This document shows positions 1 to 10,600 of a stretch of DNA of 64,000 nt, in pieces. Each line of letters begins with the position of its first letter. The first letter of the stretch is position 1. The notes below the pieces were generated by a model that ran no database searches, was not told where the DNA came from, and was given only the letters and a program-made list of their open reading frames with translations. The DNA is from Gossypium raimondii (taxonomy: Eukaryota; Streptophyta; Magnoliopsida; Malvales; Malvaceae), in contig NC_068571.1 of NCBI RefSeq assembly GCF_025698545.1, positions 51,059,733 through 51,123,732 on the forward strand, given 5' to 3'. The position numbers were made by a program, and so were the translations under genes.

Positions 1-1
1 A

Positions 2-2460
2 ATGATATTGTGCCTCCTCGTCACCCTATTCCCTCGACGCCGGCACTCTCAGAGGGTGGTCGCTGCCGTTGAAAATTCATTTGCGGCGTCCCCTTCGGCA
101 GCTAAAACCGCAAGGCGGAGGTCGGTATGGAAGTCTGAAGAGGAGGACACCTTGAGAAGGAGAGCTTTGGCGGAGGCTTTGGACATGGGGTTTGAAACAG
201 GGGACGGAGAGATTCAGTGCCGGTGGAGCACGTCTCTGTTCTTCGGGGTTCGAAGGAATGCCTTGTTTTGCCGGTCTTGGTTTCCAGTTACCGATGAATT
301 AAAGTAAGACATTAAGTTTTTAGAATTTAGGGAAAGAAATGAACTAAAATGGTTAAAATTTGAATTAAAATAAAGTGTTTATTTCTCAATTTAATATTCT
401 CTGTTTAAAGATAAACTGAAGTTTTGAAAATTTTGAAATTGCTTATGTCTCTAAAGGACTCAAACCTCTGCACAAATGAACTTAATTTTCACCTTCCTAC
501 TTTGAGGACGGTATCGAGATGATCAGATTTTTTAATTTTAGTATAAATATGGGTAAATGCTGGTTTGGTTTTCATTTTTACAATTAAATATTTTGGGTTT
601 ATATGCAATTTCAGATACTAGTTCTTTACTGGTTCTTTTTACAATTAAATATTCTCTCCTAAGTGCTGCTTGTTTGTGAATTTAGGGGCATTTTGATTAT
701 CATACACGGGCTGAATGAGCACAGGTAACGTTATTTTGTTGATTGAATAGAGTGAACATCTCAGTTTTTTTAATAAATGAATCTTATTTTACATGATCTG
801 TCTTTGTGGGTGTTCATCCACAGTGGAAGATACGTTCAATTTGCAAAGCAACTAACCTCTTGCAAGTTTGGTGTATATGCCATGGATTGGACAGGTACAT
901 AATTTGACACAAAATTTTCCTTCTTTTCTTTTCCTTTGGCATTTTTGCACTCGAAATTATTAGTTTTAAGTTGTGGTTTGGCTCTTGTAGTTCTTTTATT
1001 CTCTTGAAAACAATGGGACAAAAGTGATTGTTCAAGGGCCAAACATATTAACCCTTATAGTAATGACATAAATTCTCTTGCTATATAGGTCATGGTGGAA
1101 GTGATGGATTGCATGGATATGTTCCTTCACTTGACCATGTGGTTGCGGATACCGTAAGTTCTCCTTGTTTTTTCTGTATCTAGGATGTGCCTTGAGATTG
1201 AACCATTCTGGTGTTCTTTTTTAAAATGTTTGAACCATTCTGGTGTTCTTTTTTAAAATGTTTGATCGGGTTTTTACATGCTCTTGTAATAATTAAACAT
1301 TTAAATCGTAAACAATTCTAAGGTTACTGACCATCATGACTACTGGTCGGTTATACACTACTAAAACTTCAACTTGGCAGTCTAATCTTTGTTCTATTCT
1401 CTTTCTTAAGGGAGCTTTCTTGGAAAAAATAAAATCGGAAAACCCAGGTGTGCCTTTGTTCCTTTTTGGTCATTCTACTGGTGGTGCTGTGGTTTTAAAG
1501 GTATAACATCTACCAATTACTTTAAGTACCTGAAGTATTGGTTACTTTTAAATCAATAAGTTCCGAATTCGCAGGCAGCTTCGTATCCTTATATTGAAGA
1601 AATGCTGGAGGGAATTGTTATGACAGCTCCAGCTTTACATGTTAAGCCAGCACATCCCGTTATTGCGGTAACTTGCTCCTTGTTCTTGTTTCTTAGTTGT
1701 GCTACTTGTTCTTGTTTCTTAGTTGTGCTAAATCATGATGTATTGGTCTCAGAGGTTTATTTCTTGAAGAAAAAGATTAAAAAGTTAGAAGTTACTTAGA
1801 ACCAAACAATAAGCAATCAATGGAAGTCTACCAAAATATTCTTTAAAGTAAAAGATGTCTGCAAATAAATCCAGAGAGTTATTGCTGGGATTTGCTGTGG
1901 TTTAGGGTTTTCAATACTGATTGAAGCAGGTATGATATATATCAAACCATTTTCCCCGTTTAAATTTTTTACATGGTGTCCTTGTTCAGGTTCTTGCACC
2001 TCTTTTTTCTCTGGTTGTCCCCAAGTTCCAGTTTAAAGGTGCTAACAAGAGGGGCATCCCAGTTTCAAGGGACCCTGCCGCAATGTTGGCCAAGTACTCT
2101 GATCCTTTGGTGTACACTGGTCCAATAAGGGTCCGAACGGGGCATGAGATATTGTGCATTTCATCGTACTTAATGCGAAATTTCAAGTTCGTGACAGTCC
2201 CATTCTTTGTTCTACATGGAACTGCAGACAAAGTCACCGATCCTCTTGCTTCCCAGGATTTGTACAACGAAGCAGCCTCCAAGGTCAAAGACATAAAGCT
2301 TTACGAGGGCTTCTTGCACGACCTGCTCTTTGAACCAGAGCGTGAAGAGATAGGACAAGATATAATTAACTGGATGGAGAAGAGATTAGATTCCATAGCC
2401 GAAAGTGGTGATCGATCACGCAGGATAGATACAGGTGTTCTTTCTTTTTCTCGAAGTTAG
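2..2460 (+). CDS. Alpha/beta hydrolase, monoacylglycerol lipase-like (5' partial)
   Basis: Seven exons: 2–303, 686–724, 824–894, 1089–1153, 1411–1500, 1575–1667, 1990–2460, all with GT–AG borders, giving 376 codons plus TAG. The protein is a serine hydrolase of the plant monoacylglycerol lipase / caffeoylshikimate esterase group. Counting from the ATG at 2, an oxyanion-type HG lies at residues 108–109 (HGLNEHSGRY). The nucleophile elbow is GHSTGG with Ser181. The acid is probably Asp300 in HGTADKVTDP and the base His330 in GFLHDLLFE. The conserved DWTGHGGSDG loop is present. The basic N-terminal arm (residues about 10–60) is like the longer, possibly plastid-targeted members. Relatives of this branch are about 460 aa as I recall, so the ATG at 2 is probably internal and the true start lies before the window. 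The substrate (monoacylglycerol or another ester) cannot be told from sequence. Introns 4 and 6 carry small tandem duplications. Confidence 0.9.
1199..1262 (+). repeat. 32-bp tandem duplication in hydrolase intron
   Basis: Two adjacent, apparently identical 32-bp copies, 1199–1230 and 1231–1262, each beginning TGAACCATTCTGG. They sit inside intron 4 of the hydrolase and do not touch splice sites. Confidence 0.9.
1679..1730 (+). repeat. 26-bp tandem duplication in hydrolase intron
   Basis: Two adjacent identical 26-bp copies, 1679–1704 and 1705–1730, each beginning CTTGTTCTTG and ending GTGCTA. They start 12 bases after the donor of intron 6. Confidence 0.9.
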
Positions 2461-3183
2461 AACACTGGTTCAAAAGCAGTAGATGTTCTAGAAACATTGA
2501 AAAGCTATTCATCTCCAAAGGGTTCTGGTTTACAGTGAAATTTCTAACCATGTATAGGAATTATAAATAGTTTGTAGAAATATCTTCCATTTTACATGGT
2601 GATCTTGTTCATTTGATTCTTTCATTTTATATGGTTGTTTCAATTTTCTTGAACATCACTAAATAGAAATATATATATTTTGGAGTTTACCATTACAAAT
2701 TCAATCATAAATAGAAATCAGAATATATTAGAACCCTAAATAATATCTTATGGTGGGACTTTAATAGAATACAATTCAAAAATCCATATATATAATGAAC
2801 TTAGAAGGTAAAAATACTATGAAAGCTTTTATATTGGGATTCAGATTGCATTTGCTCCTCTGCTAAAAAATAAGTAAATTGGTCTTTATATATTAGACCA
2901 AAGAGTAAATTAATCTTTCTGTTAAAATTTCATTTATTTTTATTGATAAAACGAGTTTTTGTATGTGAGCATGAGATACATATACTACACCAGATACATA
3001 TAGCACACCACGTGCAACTGTTTAATTATTTTATTAGTTATACCAGTTTTTAATAGTAGAAATTAATGCAAATTAAAAAAAAAAGACCATTTGACTTTTT
3101 AATATAATTAATTTGTCCAAGAGTAAAATGCAATAGAAAGACTCCACGATACCACTACCTACCAAACCTATGCTTTTACCACT
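2461..3183. other. Intergenic, convergent 3' ends
   Basis: This AT-rich spacer lies between the 3' end of the hydrolase (+) and the 3' end of the Bet v1-like gene (−), so it must hold both 3' UTRs. A G-box-like CACGTG occurs near 3009, but its position between two gene ends gives it no clear role. Nothing else was recognised. Confidence 0.6.
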
Positions 3184-3681
3184 TCAAGGCATACCAAACC
3201 TCTGCATTTGAGCATTGAGGGCATCCTCCATTTTTTTTGCCATGAATTGGAGACTGTTATCAATGTAAGAAACAAAATCTTCCAATTTCATACCTTGAAT
3301 CGGATCAGTTATAAACGACCACTCGATCTCGCACCCCGCAGGCTTACCATCATCCCCCATTTTTGCCGTTGGCAAGACTTTGAGAGTGGCAACGTAGTTG
3401 TTGAGCCCAAAGTTATTTTCCAGGACCTGGTAGCTTAAGGACCAGTTGGTGGGATCAATGGTTAAAAGCTTCTCGTTGACCCATCCAAACTTGCCTATAC
3501 AGTGACGGACCAAGCCAGGCTGCCCTGGACTTCCCTCCACTCTATAACAGGTATGGATGTCAGGAAACAACCTGTCTAAGTTGCAGAATTCCTCTAAGAA
3601 TGGCCATATCTGATCTGGGGTTGAGCGTTTCAGCACTGCCATGGCCTTCCCTTTCCATTTTGGCTGTGTTTCTTCGGCCAT
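3184..3681 (-). CDS. Bet v1/START-fold protein, lachrymatory-factor-synthase-like
   Basis: Single-exon gene of 165 codons plus TGA. The start is the ATG at 3681–3679 (MAEETQPKWKGKA). The frame stays open upstream, but the extra residues are Lys-rich and then hydrophobic, as expected from translating an A-rich leader, so the internal ATG is chosen. The family is SRPBCC (polyketide cyclase/dehydrase and lipid-transport superfamily). Visible hallmarks are the N-terminal W-x-G-K strand, PDQIWPFLEEFCNLDRLFP, the CYRVEGSPGQPGLVRHC segment, and the C-terminal amphipathic helix around DFVSYIDNSLQFMAKKMED. These proteins bind hydrophobic ligands in a deep cavity. Enzyme activity is proven only for the Allium members, so a general ligand-binding or reductase-like role is as likely here. 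No signal peptide is evident, suggesting a cytosolic protein. Confidence 0.88.
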   Translation of the reverse strand: MAEETQPKWKGKAMAVLKRSTPDQIWPFLEEFCNLDRLFPDIHTCYRVEGSPGQPGLVRHCIGKFGWVNEKLLTIDPTNWSLSYQVLENNFGLNNYVATLKVLPTAKMGDDGKPAGCEIEWSFITDPIQGMKLEDFVSYIDNSLQFMAKKMEDALNAQMQRFGMP

Positions 3682-4114
3682 TCTTGATTTTGTGAGAGAG
3701 GAAGGGAGAGAGATGGAGAGATAAGCAGATACAAAGGAGATAAGTAATTTAAATAAGTGGAGATAAATGATTTTTTTTTTCTTTTTTTCTTTTTTTGTGG
3801 ACATAGAAGAGATAAAGTGATTAATTAAGACAGTGGCATTGAGGAAAGCAATTAAGCTTCACATAATATTTTACTTTAAAATTAATTGAAAACAAATATA
3901 GCCAATTAAACTTCAAATAATATTTAAGTCAAATATCAAAATATTTAATTTTATAGTATAATTGTAAGTGTTCTCAACCGTTTTACGGTCTAAGATCAAT
4001 CTTAACCAGGATAATAAATAAAGTAATAAATATTAATAACAATATATTTGCAAGTATATTGACACATTTTATGTATTTGGTCATGATTTGATCTGAGAAG
4101 AGTTTTACCACTAT
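3682..4114. other. Upstream region of Bet v1-like gene
   Basis: On the − strand this is the promoter and leader of the Bet v1-like gene. The leader is A-rich: the + strand shows long T and CT runs at about 3768–3797. The rest is AT-rich and ends at the ACTAT target duplication (4110–4114) of the solo LTR. No convincing TATA box was fixed. Confidence 0.5.
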
Positions 4115-5763
4115 TGTAATGACTCAAAATTCACAAACATTGGAAAAAGTACTTTATCGAGCCTTCGTCTTAGTAAACTGAGTCATAAAAAAAATATTTG
4201 AAGTCATTATGAGTTTAGTTGAGTGCTTAATTAGGTATTAATTGGGTGAATTTAGTTTAATTAAGAGAAATTAGGAAAAAGGACTAAATTGAACTAGGGT
4301 AAAAGTTGAATTATAGATTAATAGAAAATAAAAGGACTAAAATGACAATTAAGCCATTAAAAATAAATGGGGCGGCATAAGTGTAATAGTAATAATTATA
4401 TTATATTAAATAAACTAAATAGATGACAAATGTATGGTAAAGATTAAAGACAAGTGTAATAGTAATAGTATATTATTAATTTTATTATTATTATTGTTAT
4501 TATTATTATTATTATTATTAAAATAAAAGAAATAAAGTAAAGTAAGTAAAATAAAAAGACAAAGAAACAGAAAAGAAACAGAGAAAGAGACGAAAACAGG
4601 GGAAGAAAAAAGGGAAATAAAGGAAAATGGGAAAATTGGGATTTTAAAGCTTCAAGTTTAATTGGTAAGCTAAATTTAGCCCTTTTCTCTTAACTTTGAT
4701 GTTTTAGAAGCTTTAAAACAAAGTTTTGTTGAAATTAAGTGGAGGTTATGGAAGTTCATAGGTTTTTGAACACGACTCATTTTGAATAAGTTGTTAAATT
4801 AGGAGTTTAGTTGATAGAATTTCTAGTTAGAATAGATAAAAGATTGAATTGTAAACTAAGTTATAAGTTTTACATAGTTGGGATTAAGTTATAAAAAGCC
4901 TTAAATTAGGGTTTAATTATGAATATTGAATAATTGAGTTAAATATGGCAAGAATTTAAGTAGAAAAGAAGTATAAATTAAGTTAGAAAAGTAAGTAAGC
5001 TTGGTTAGAATTAAAATGGGAATAAGTAGGAATTGAATAAAATTTAAAATTTTTTTAATGCTGTAATTAATAGTGAATAAATTTATTATTTTCGTAGCTA
5101 ACAAGGAAAATGAGGCATCGGCATCTAAAGGAAAAGAAAAGATCGTTGAGGAGTAAACGCGTATTCCGGGTTTGTATTACTATAACTTAAACTATTTACT
5201 AAATGCTATATTGAAATTGTAATCATGGGACATTTAAAGTAAGGTAAGTAATAACATTTGAAATTAAGTAAGAATATGTGTGAATATTGAATTATATGTG
5301 AATTGAAATAATAGATGTTTTGAATTGTTTGAATATTTGAAATTGTTGTGAAAATGAATTCGGAATTGGAAAAGTAAAATAATACCCTATTAACTTATCG
5401 AACTAGATTGGATACAAATGGCATGCCATAGGATTTATGATATGATGAGGAGATTTGTAGTTTGGCCGAGAATCATCTGTTATTATATGCTTCGGTTTAT
5501 CCGAAGAGGCATCTAATGCATTATTGGTGTGTTTGGGAGGATATGATATACTTGTGTGTTATGGAGGATTTATATTATTCCAGGTGTGTTTAGGTTGGAT
5601 ATTCTGGTGTGTTTGGGTGGAATCCGCGTATCTGTCAGAGTCCGAACCTTGTTAATAGGGTAAATAATTGAAATGAAAAATTGAAAATGAAATTGATTGA
5701 TTTGGCACTATTGAAAAGTACGAGAAAGAATGTATGAGTTAAATTATGAATTGAATTAGTATG

Positions 5764-5812
<49 letters not shown>

Positions 5813-6558
5813 TTTAAGACTTATGAAGTGATATATAAATATGTATATTTAGTTTAAGTGATTTATAAAGCTTATGATCGATGTTTGAAATTTTATTATT
5901 ATTAAATAGTTTAATTTATAATAATACCACTGAGTATGAAATATTCAACAGACGGTTGTTTCTATCTTGTGAGTTGTAGAAGTCAAATCTTGAACCAAAG
6001 ATCCAAAACCGGACCCGACTTCAAACAAATTTTGGTGATGTATATTTTCTTTTGGTAATGTGGCATGTACATAGGATGTGTATAAATGTTGTTATGTTTT
6101 GAATATAAATAGTTAAAATGTTAGTATTATAAGTCTAAGAATTTTAATGAAAGAAGTTTATCCATTTCCATTTAATTATTACATTGATAAATTTAAATTG
6201 ATATTAAGTTAATTGAGTTTGATTAGAAGGTATTTAGAATAGAAAATGAGAATGTGAAATGAATTGATTGAATTGGTTATGTTTGGAAATGATATGGTTT
6301 TATTTGTGGGGTTTTATGTAAAATAAGCGAAATGTTGTTGAAATTTTTTTTAAAAAATAAAAAAAAAATTCAGAATATTCGAACAAGTTCCGTTTTTTTT
6401 ATCTATGTCTTGGGCTTTGAGATTCCATTATATAGATTTTTTTATTAAATTATATTGTGAATGTTATTTTATTTATGAATTATTCGTAAGTTGTCTGATA
6501 TGTTCGGTAATGCCTCGTAACCTTGTTTCGGCTACGGTTCAGGATTAGGGGTGTTACA
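4115..6558. mobile_element. Solo LTR of an LTR retrotransposon (probably Ty3-gypsy), 2,444 bp
   Basis: The segment starts TGTAATGACTC and ends GGGGTGTTACA, the TG…CA ends expected for an LTR. It is flanked on both sides by the same 5-bp word ACTAT (4110–4114 and 6559–6563), a perfect target-site duplication. There is no gag or pol reading frame and no second LTR, so unequal recombination between two LTRs has most likely removed the interior. The GCCTCGTAACC…GGGTGTTACA terminus resembles Ty3-gypsy LTRs common in dicots, from memory. Inside are an ATT-rich tract (about 4484–4520) and a long (TA)n microsatellite. Short ORFs within it are not genes. Confidence 0.85.
5768..5809. repeat. (TA)n microsatellite in solo LTR
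   Basis: An uninterrupted run of about 21 TA dinucleotides inside the solo LTR. Its length is likely to vary between individuals and in assemblies. Confidence 0.9.
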
Positions 6559-6563
6559 ACTAT

Positions 6564-7619
6564 TGATAATAAATAAATCTATTAACTGTAAAGTGATTAA
6601 AATTAATTTAACGAGAGTGATTAAATTAAAAAATAATCAAAATAAGAACGCGCTAAAACTTGGATGAATATCTGAATAGTTTACCATTTTTTTAATTGTT
6701 AAGAGGTCGACTCTTTTAAAAGAAGTATTCAAAGTATAGTTTGTCCGGCAATTGATTTAATTTCCAACATTAATAGTAATATATACTTACAAGTATGTGG
6801 CTTATGTTTAGGTTGGTGGTCCAAGTCCCTTACGTGGAGGTAATTTACATAATTAACGTTACGTACGTACTATACTGATAAATTTTTTTTTTGTGAATTT
6901 TGTAGGTCTTATCTCTAACAATTTAAAGTGCTATCTTCTGTGAACCCTTCAAGGCTCTTGATAAATACGGAAGATAAAATCTCGAAACCAAAACAATACA
7001 AGTAATCGACTCTTACAACACTAATATTTCAGATTTTTAAGAAGTGATATTAACAAATATATATTCTCTAAACGGTGGCATTAATTTGTATGAAAGTTTT
7101 TTTTTTTTCCAATTAACATTTTTTAAGTGCAAATAGATTTACAAGTAGTATGAGAAAAACAGAGCTGGGTTCAAAATTAATGGGTAATATTTATTTTTTA
7201 TTTTCTAGATATATAAAAGTTAAAAATTCAACAAATTAATAAATATCTGATTTGGGAATAAATTAAAAATAAAATTAACTCTAAAAAATTAATTTATCTG
7301 GTGCGGTTAAATTAAATTTCAAAAGTAAAAAATGTAATCGGTAGAGCCACATAACATAACATCGCATCCATCTCTCATTCGCTTGGACAATTGAGGAAGA
7401 GAATTTTTTTTTTTTCAATTTATCTCTTGCAGATCTCCAAAATCCCCAATTCCAAAACCCTAAATTCATCCTTCTTTGTAAGAAACAAACCCCAAATTTT
7501 TTGGGGTTCTTTTGGGTTTATCAAAGCCAGGATAGGAATATATATATAGCCGATGATTCTAGAACCTCCATGAATCTTCACCAAGCTGCCTTCTTTAATG
7601 GACGTATGTAATCCGTACG
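6564..7619. other. Intergenic and promoter/leader of MUT9-like kinase
   Basis: AT-rich spacer between the solo LTR and the kinase start codon. The last 250 bases are less AT-rich and probably hold the promoter and 5' UTR of the kinase. An upstream ATG at about 7571 lies before the chosen start at 7620. No transposon ends were recognised. Confidence 0.45.
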
Positions 7620-10600
7620 ATGCCTGAGCTGCGTAGCCGTGCTCGCAGAAATCGGGCCCCCGTTAACCCTAACTTGAGTCCAACCCCGATTGATATTGTT
7701 CCCCAACCCGACACCAATAACAAGGTCACCACACGAACTCGCCAGAGGAGAACCGGACAGAAGAGGAAACGAGAGGGCGTGATCGTCGCCTTCGTTGATG
7801 ATAACGAGCTTAACAACAACGGACGGACACAATAATATTGTGAGCGGTGCCGGTTTTGAAACAACGCCGTTTGGAAGAAAGGCAGACGAGGATATTAAAA
7901 AGCTTAGGGTTTTGAAAGAACTGGTTGCCGAAAAGAAGATGAACGAGTACGATAGTGGCGGCCGTAGCGGCGATAAGGGCCCTGGGGCTGAAAATGACGG
8001 AAACACAGCTCCGCTTCCTGAAAAGGTATCTTTTTTCGTTATCGACTTTAACTTTATTCTGGTAAAATTTCTATTTTTGGTTTTCTGGTTTTGTTATCAA
8101 GAAGTCCTTAGAAGAAAGATAAATGAAGCTTTGATTATTGAGAATCATTGCTTTTGGCTTAATTTTTTTCTTGCATTTTTGGTTTGGGGTTCTTTACACT
8201 GTTCAATTGGTTACCATGACAATAACGTTTTAGAACAATTTGACTTTTGAGGTTGGTCCTAGTTTTAGGCTATATGATGAAATATAAGATAATGTTGAGA
8301 ATTAAAAAGAAATCCTGTTTAGAAAGTCATATTAGTTCGAAAAATGAATCTTATTCTTTGTTTTTGTCGCAACAGGTTTCGGTTGGCGGTTCCCCTATGT
8401 ATAGAATTGAAAAGAAACTGGGGAAAGGAGGTTTTGGACAAGTTTATGTTGGTCGACGAATTGGAGCTACTGGTCCGGGAGCTCTAGAGGTGCCTAATGA
8501 TATTATAGAAGATTCCATTCCATGCTTGAAATAGTTCATATCCCAAATGCTCTAAACCTTTTATGTTTGAATTTTAGGTAGCATTAAAATTTGAGCATAG
8601 AAGCAGCAAAGGATGTAATTATGGGCCACCATATGAGTGGCAAGTTTACAAGTGAGATTCCTATCATCTCATTAATTTAGTGGTTGTTATAGCATCATAG
8701 CCTTGTTAATTAGGGCTGTATGTCATTTGTGATTATTACCATGGCTTTCAATTGTTTTTGTGCAGTGCACTTGGTGGGAGCCATGGTGTCCCTCGAGTTC
8801 ATTACAAGGGCCGGCAAGGTGACTACTATGTTATGGTATGTCTTTGCTTTAATGCAATCTCTTAAGTTTTGATACACACAGATATGCCTGTGTTTGTGCA
8901 TCAAGTTTCAGAGTATGATCTGAGTTGTTGAAGTGTTTTTAACAGGTTATGGATATACTTGGACCTAGCTTATGGGATGTTTGGAATAACAACTCACACA
9001 CGTAAGTTCCTTGTGAAGTTAAATGGTAGATTTGCTTTATTTATTCACAGATAAACCATTTAATTGCAGTTCATCTTTTCAATTCCAGGATGTCTATCGA
9101 AATGGTTGCATGTATTGCCATTGAAGCCATATCAATCTTGGAGAAGATGCACTCCAGAGGGTAATATATTTTTATATTTTGCTTATGACTTTTCTTTTCT
9201 TTTTGATTTTAAGATACGGTTAGGGGATTTATGTTGTTAAGAGAATTGGTATGCTTGAATTGATAAATCTTGATAATCAGTCCACTGATTTGAGGTCTCT
9301 ATAATTAGATTTGTGTGGCAAGGATAATGGTTCCTCTATATTAGTTGTTTTTTTTTTTTTTTTAAATTATAACCTTGTTGCTTCTATACCTCGTAGATAT
9401 GTGCATGGGGATGTGAAACCTGAGAATTTCTTGCTTGGTCTTCCTGGAACTCCAGATGAGAAAAAACTTTTTCTTGTTGACCTTGGATTAGGTAAACTGT
9501 AATTTTTTTTTTCTTTTAAGATCTATTTCTGTTCAGATCCAAATAGTTTTTGACAGTTCTGTTTCTATTTTGACTTAACAGCTACCAAGTGGCGAGATAG
9601 TTCGAGTGGTCAACATGTTGAGTATGATCAACGTCCTGATGTTTTCCGGTAAATTTAAAAAATTGTTAGCCATTTGCTTTGTTTGCTTTTGTTTCCTTCT
9701 GTGGTGGCATATAAATTGATTTGCTTATTCATACAAGCTTGGAGTTTCATTTTCCTTTTCTATTTTGAGGTTATGAGGAACTGCTATTGATTATTTCTGT
9801 ATCACAGGGGAACTGTACGATATGCTAGTGTGCATGCTCATCTTGGTAGAACTGGTAGCAGGAGAGATGATCTAGAGTCTCTGGCTTACACACTTATTTT
9901 CCTCCTTCGTGGTCGGTTACCATGGCAAGGATATCAGGTTTGCATTTTCGTAATATAAATTTGTGCATGTATGTGCTTATTATCTCTTGCCTTTCTAATG
10001 CAAGTGGTTATTTTAGGGTGAAAATAAAGGCTTTCTTGTTTGTAAGAAGAAGATGGCCACTTCTCCTGAAACTTTATGTTGCTTTTGCCCTGCACCTTTC
10101 AGACAGTTTGTTGAGTATGTTGTGAATTTGAAGTTTGACGAGGAACCGAATTATGCAAAATATATCTCTCTTTTTGATGGCATTGTTGGTCCAAATCCAC
10201 ATATTAGGCCAATAAATACTGATGGTGCTCAAAAGGTACTTCTTGCATCTGGTTATTTGGTTAACTTGATATTGAGAAATACATCTCAATTGTTGGAATT
10301 TATTCATCGCATGTATTTTTTTCTTGAAGCTTATATATCAAGTAGGACAAAAGAGAGGACGGTTAACAATGGAAGATGAAGAGGATGAACAACCAAAGAA
10401 GAAGGTTCGAATGGGTATGCCTGCAACTCAATGGATTAGTGTGTATAATGCTCGTAGGCCTATGAAGCAAAGGTATCTTTCTAAATATCATCATCAAGCT
10501 TTTCAAATTATTAATAAGAATAGATGTTGATAATTTCTATCTCCTGTTGTAGATATCACTATAATGTGGCAGATGTGAGGCTTGCTCAACATATCGAGAA

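Noticed and set aside
3682-3804. 41-residue N-terminal extension of the Bet v1-like protein
   Set aside because: It is Lys-rich then hydrophobic and comes from an A-rich leader. Family members start at the MAEE-type Met.
4913-5104. 63-codon minus ORF inside the solo LTR
   Set aside because: It lies within non-coding LTR sequence and is AT-driven.
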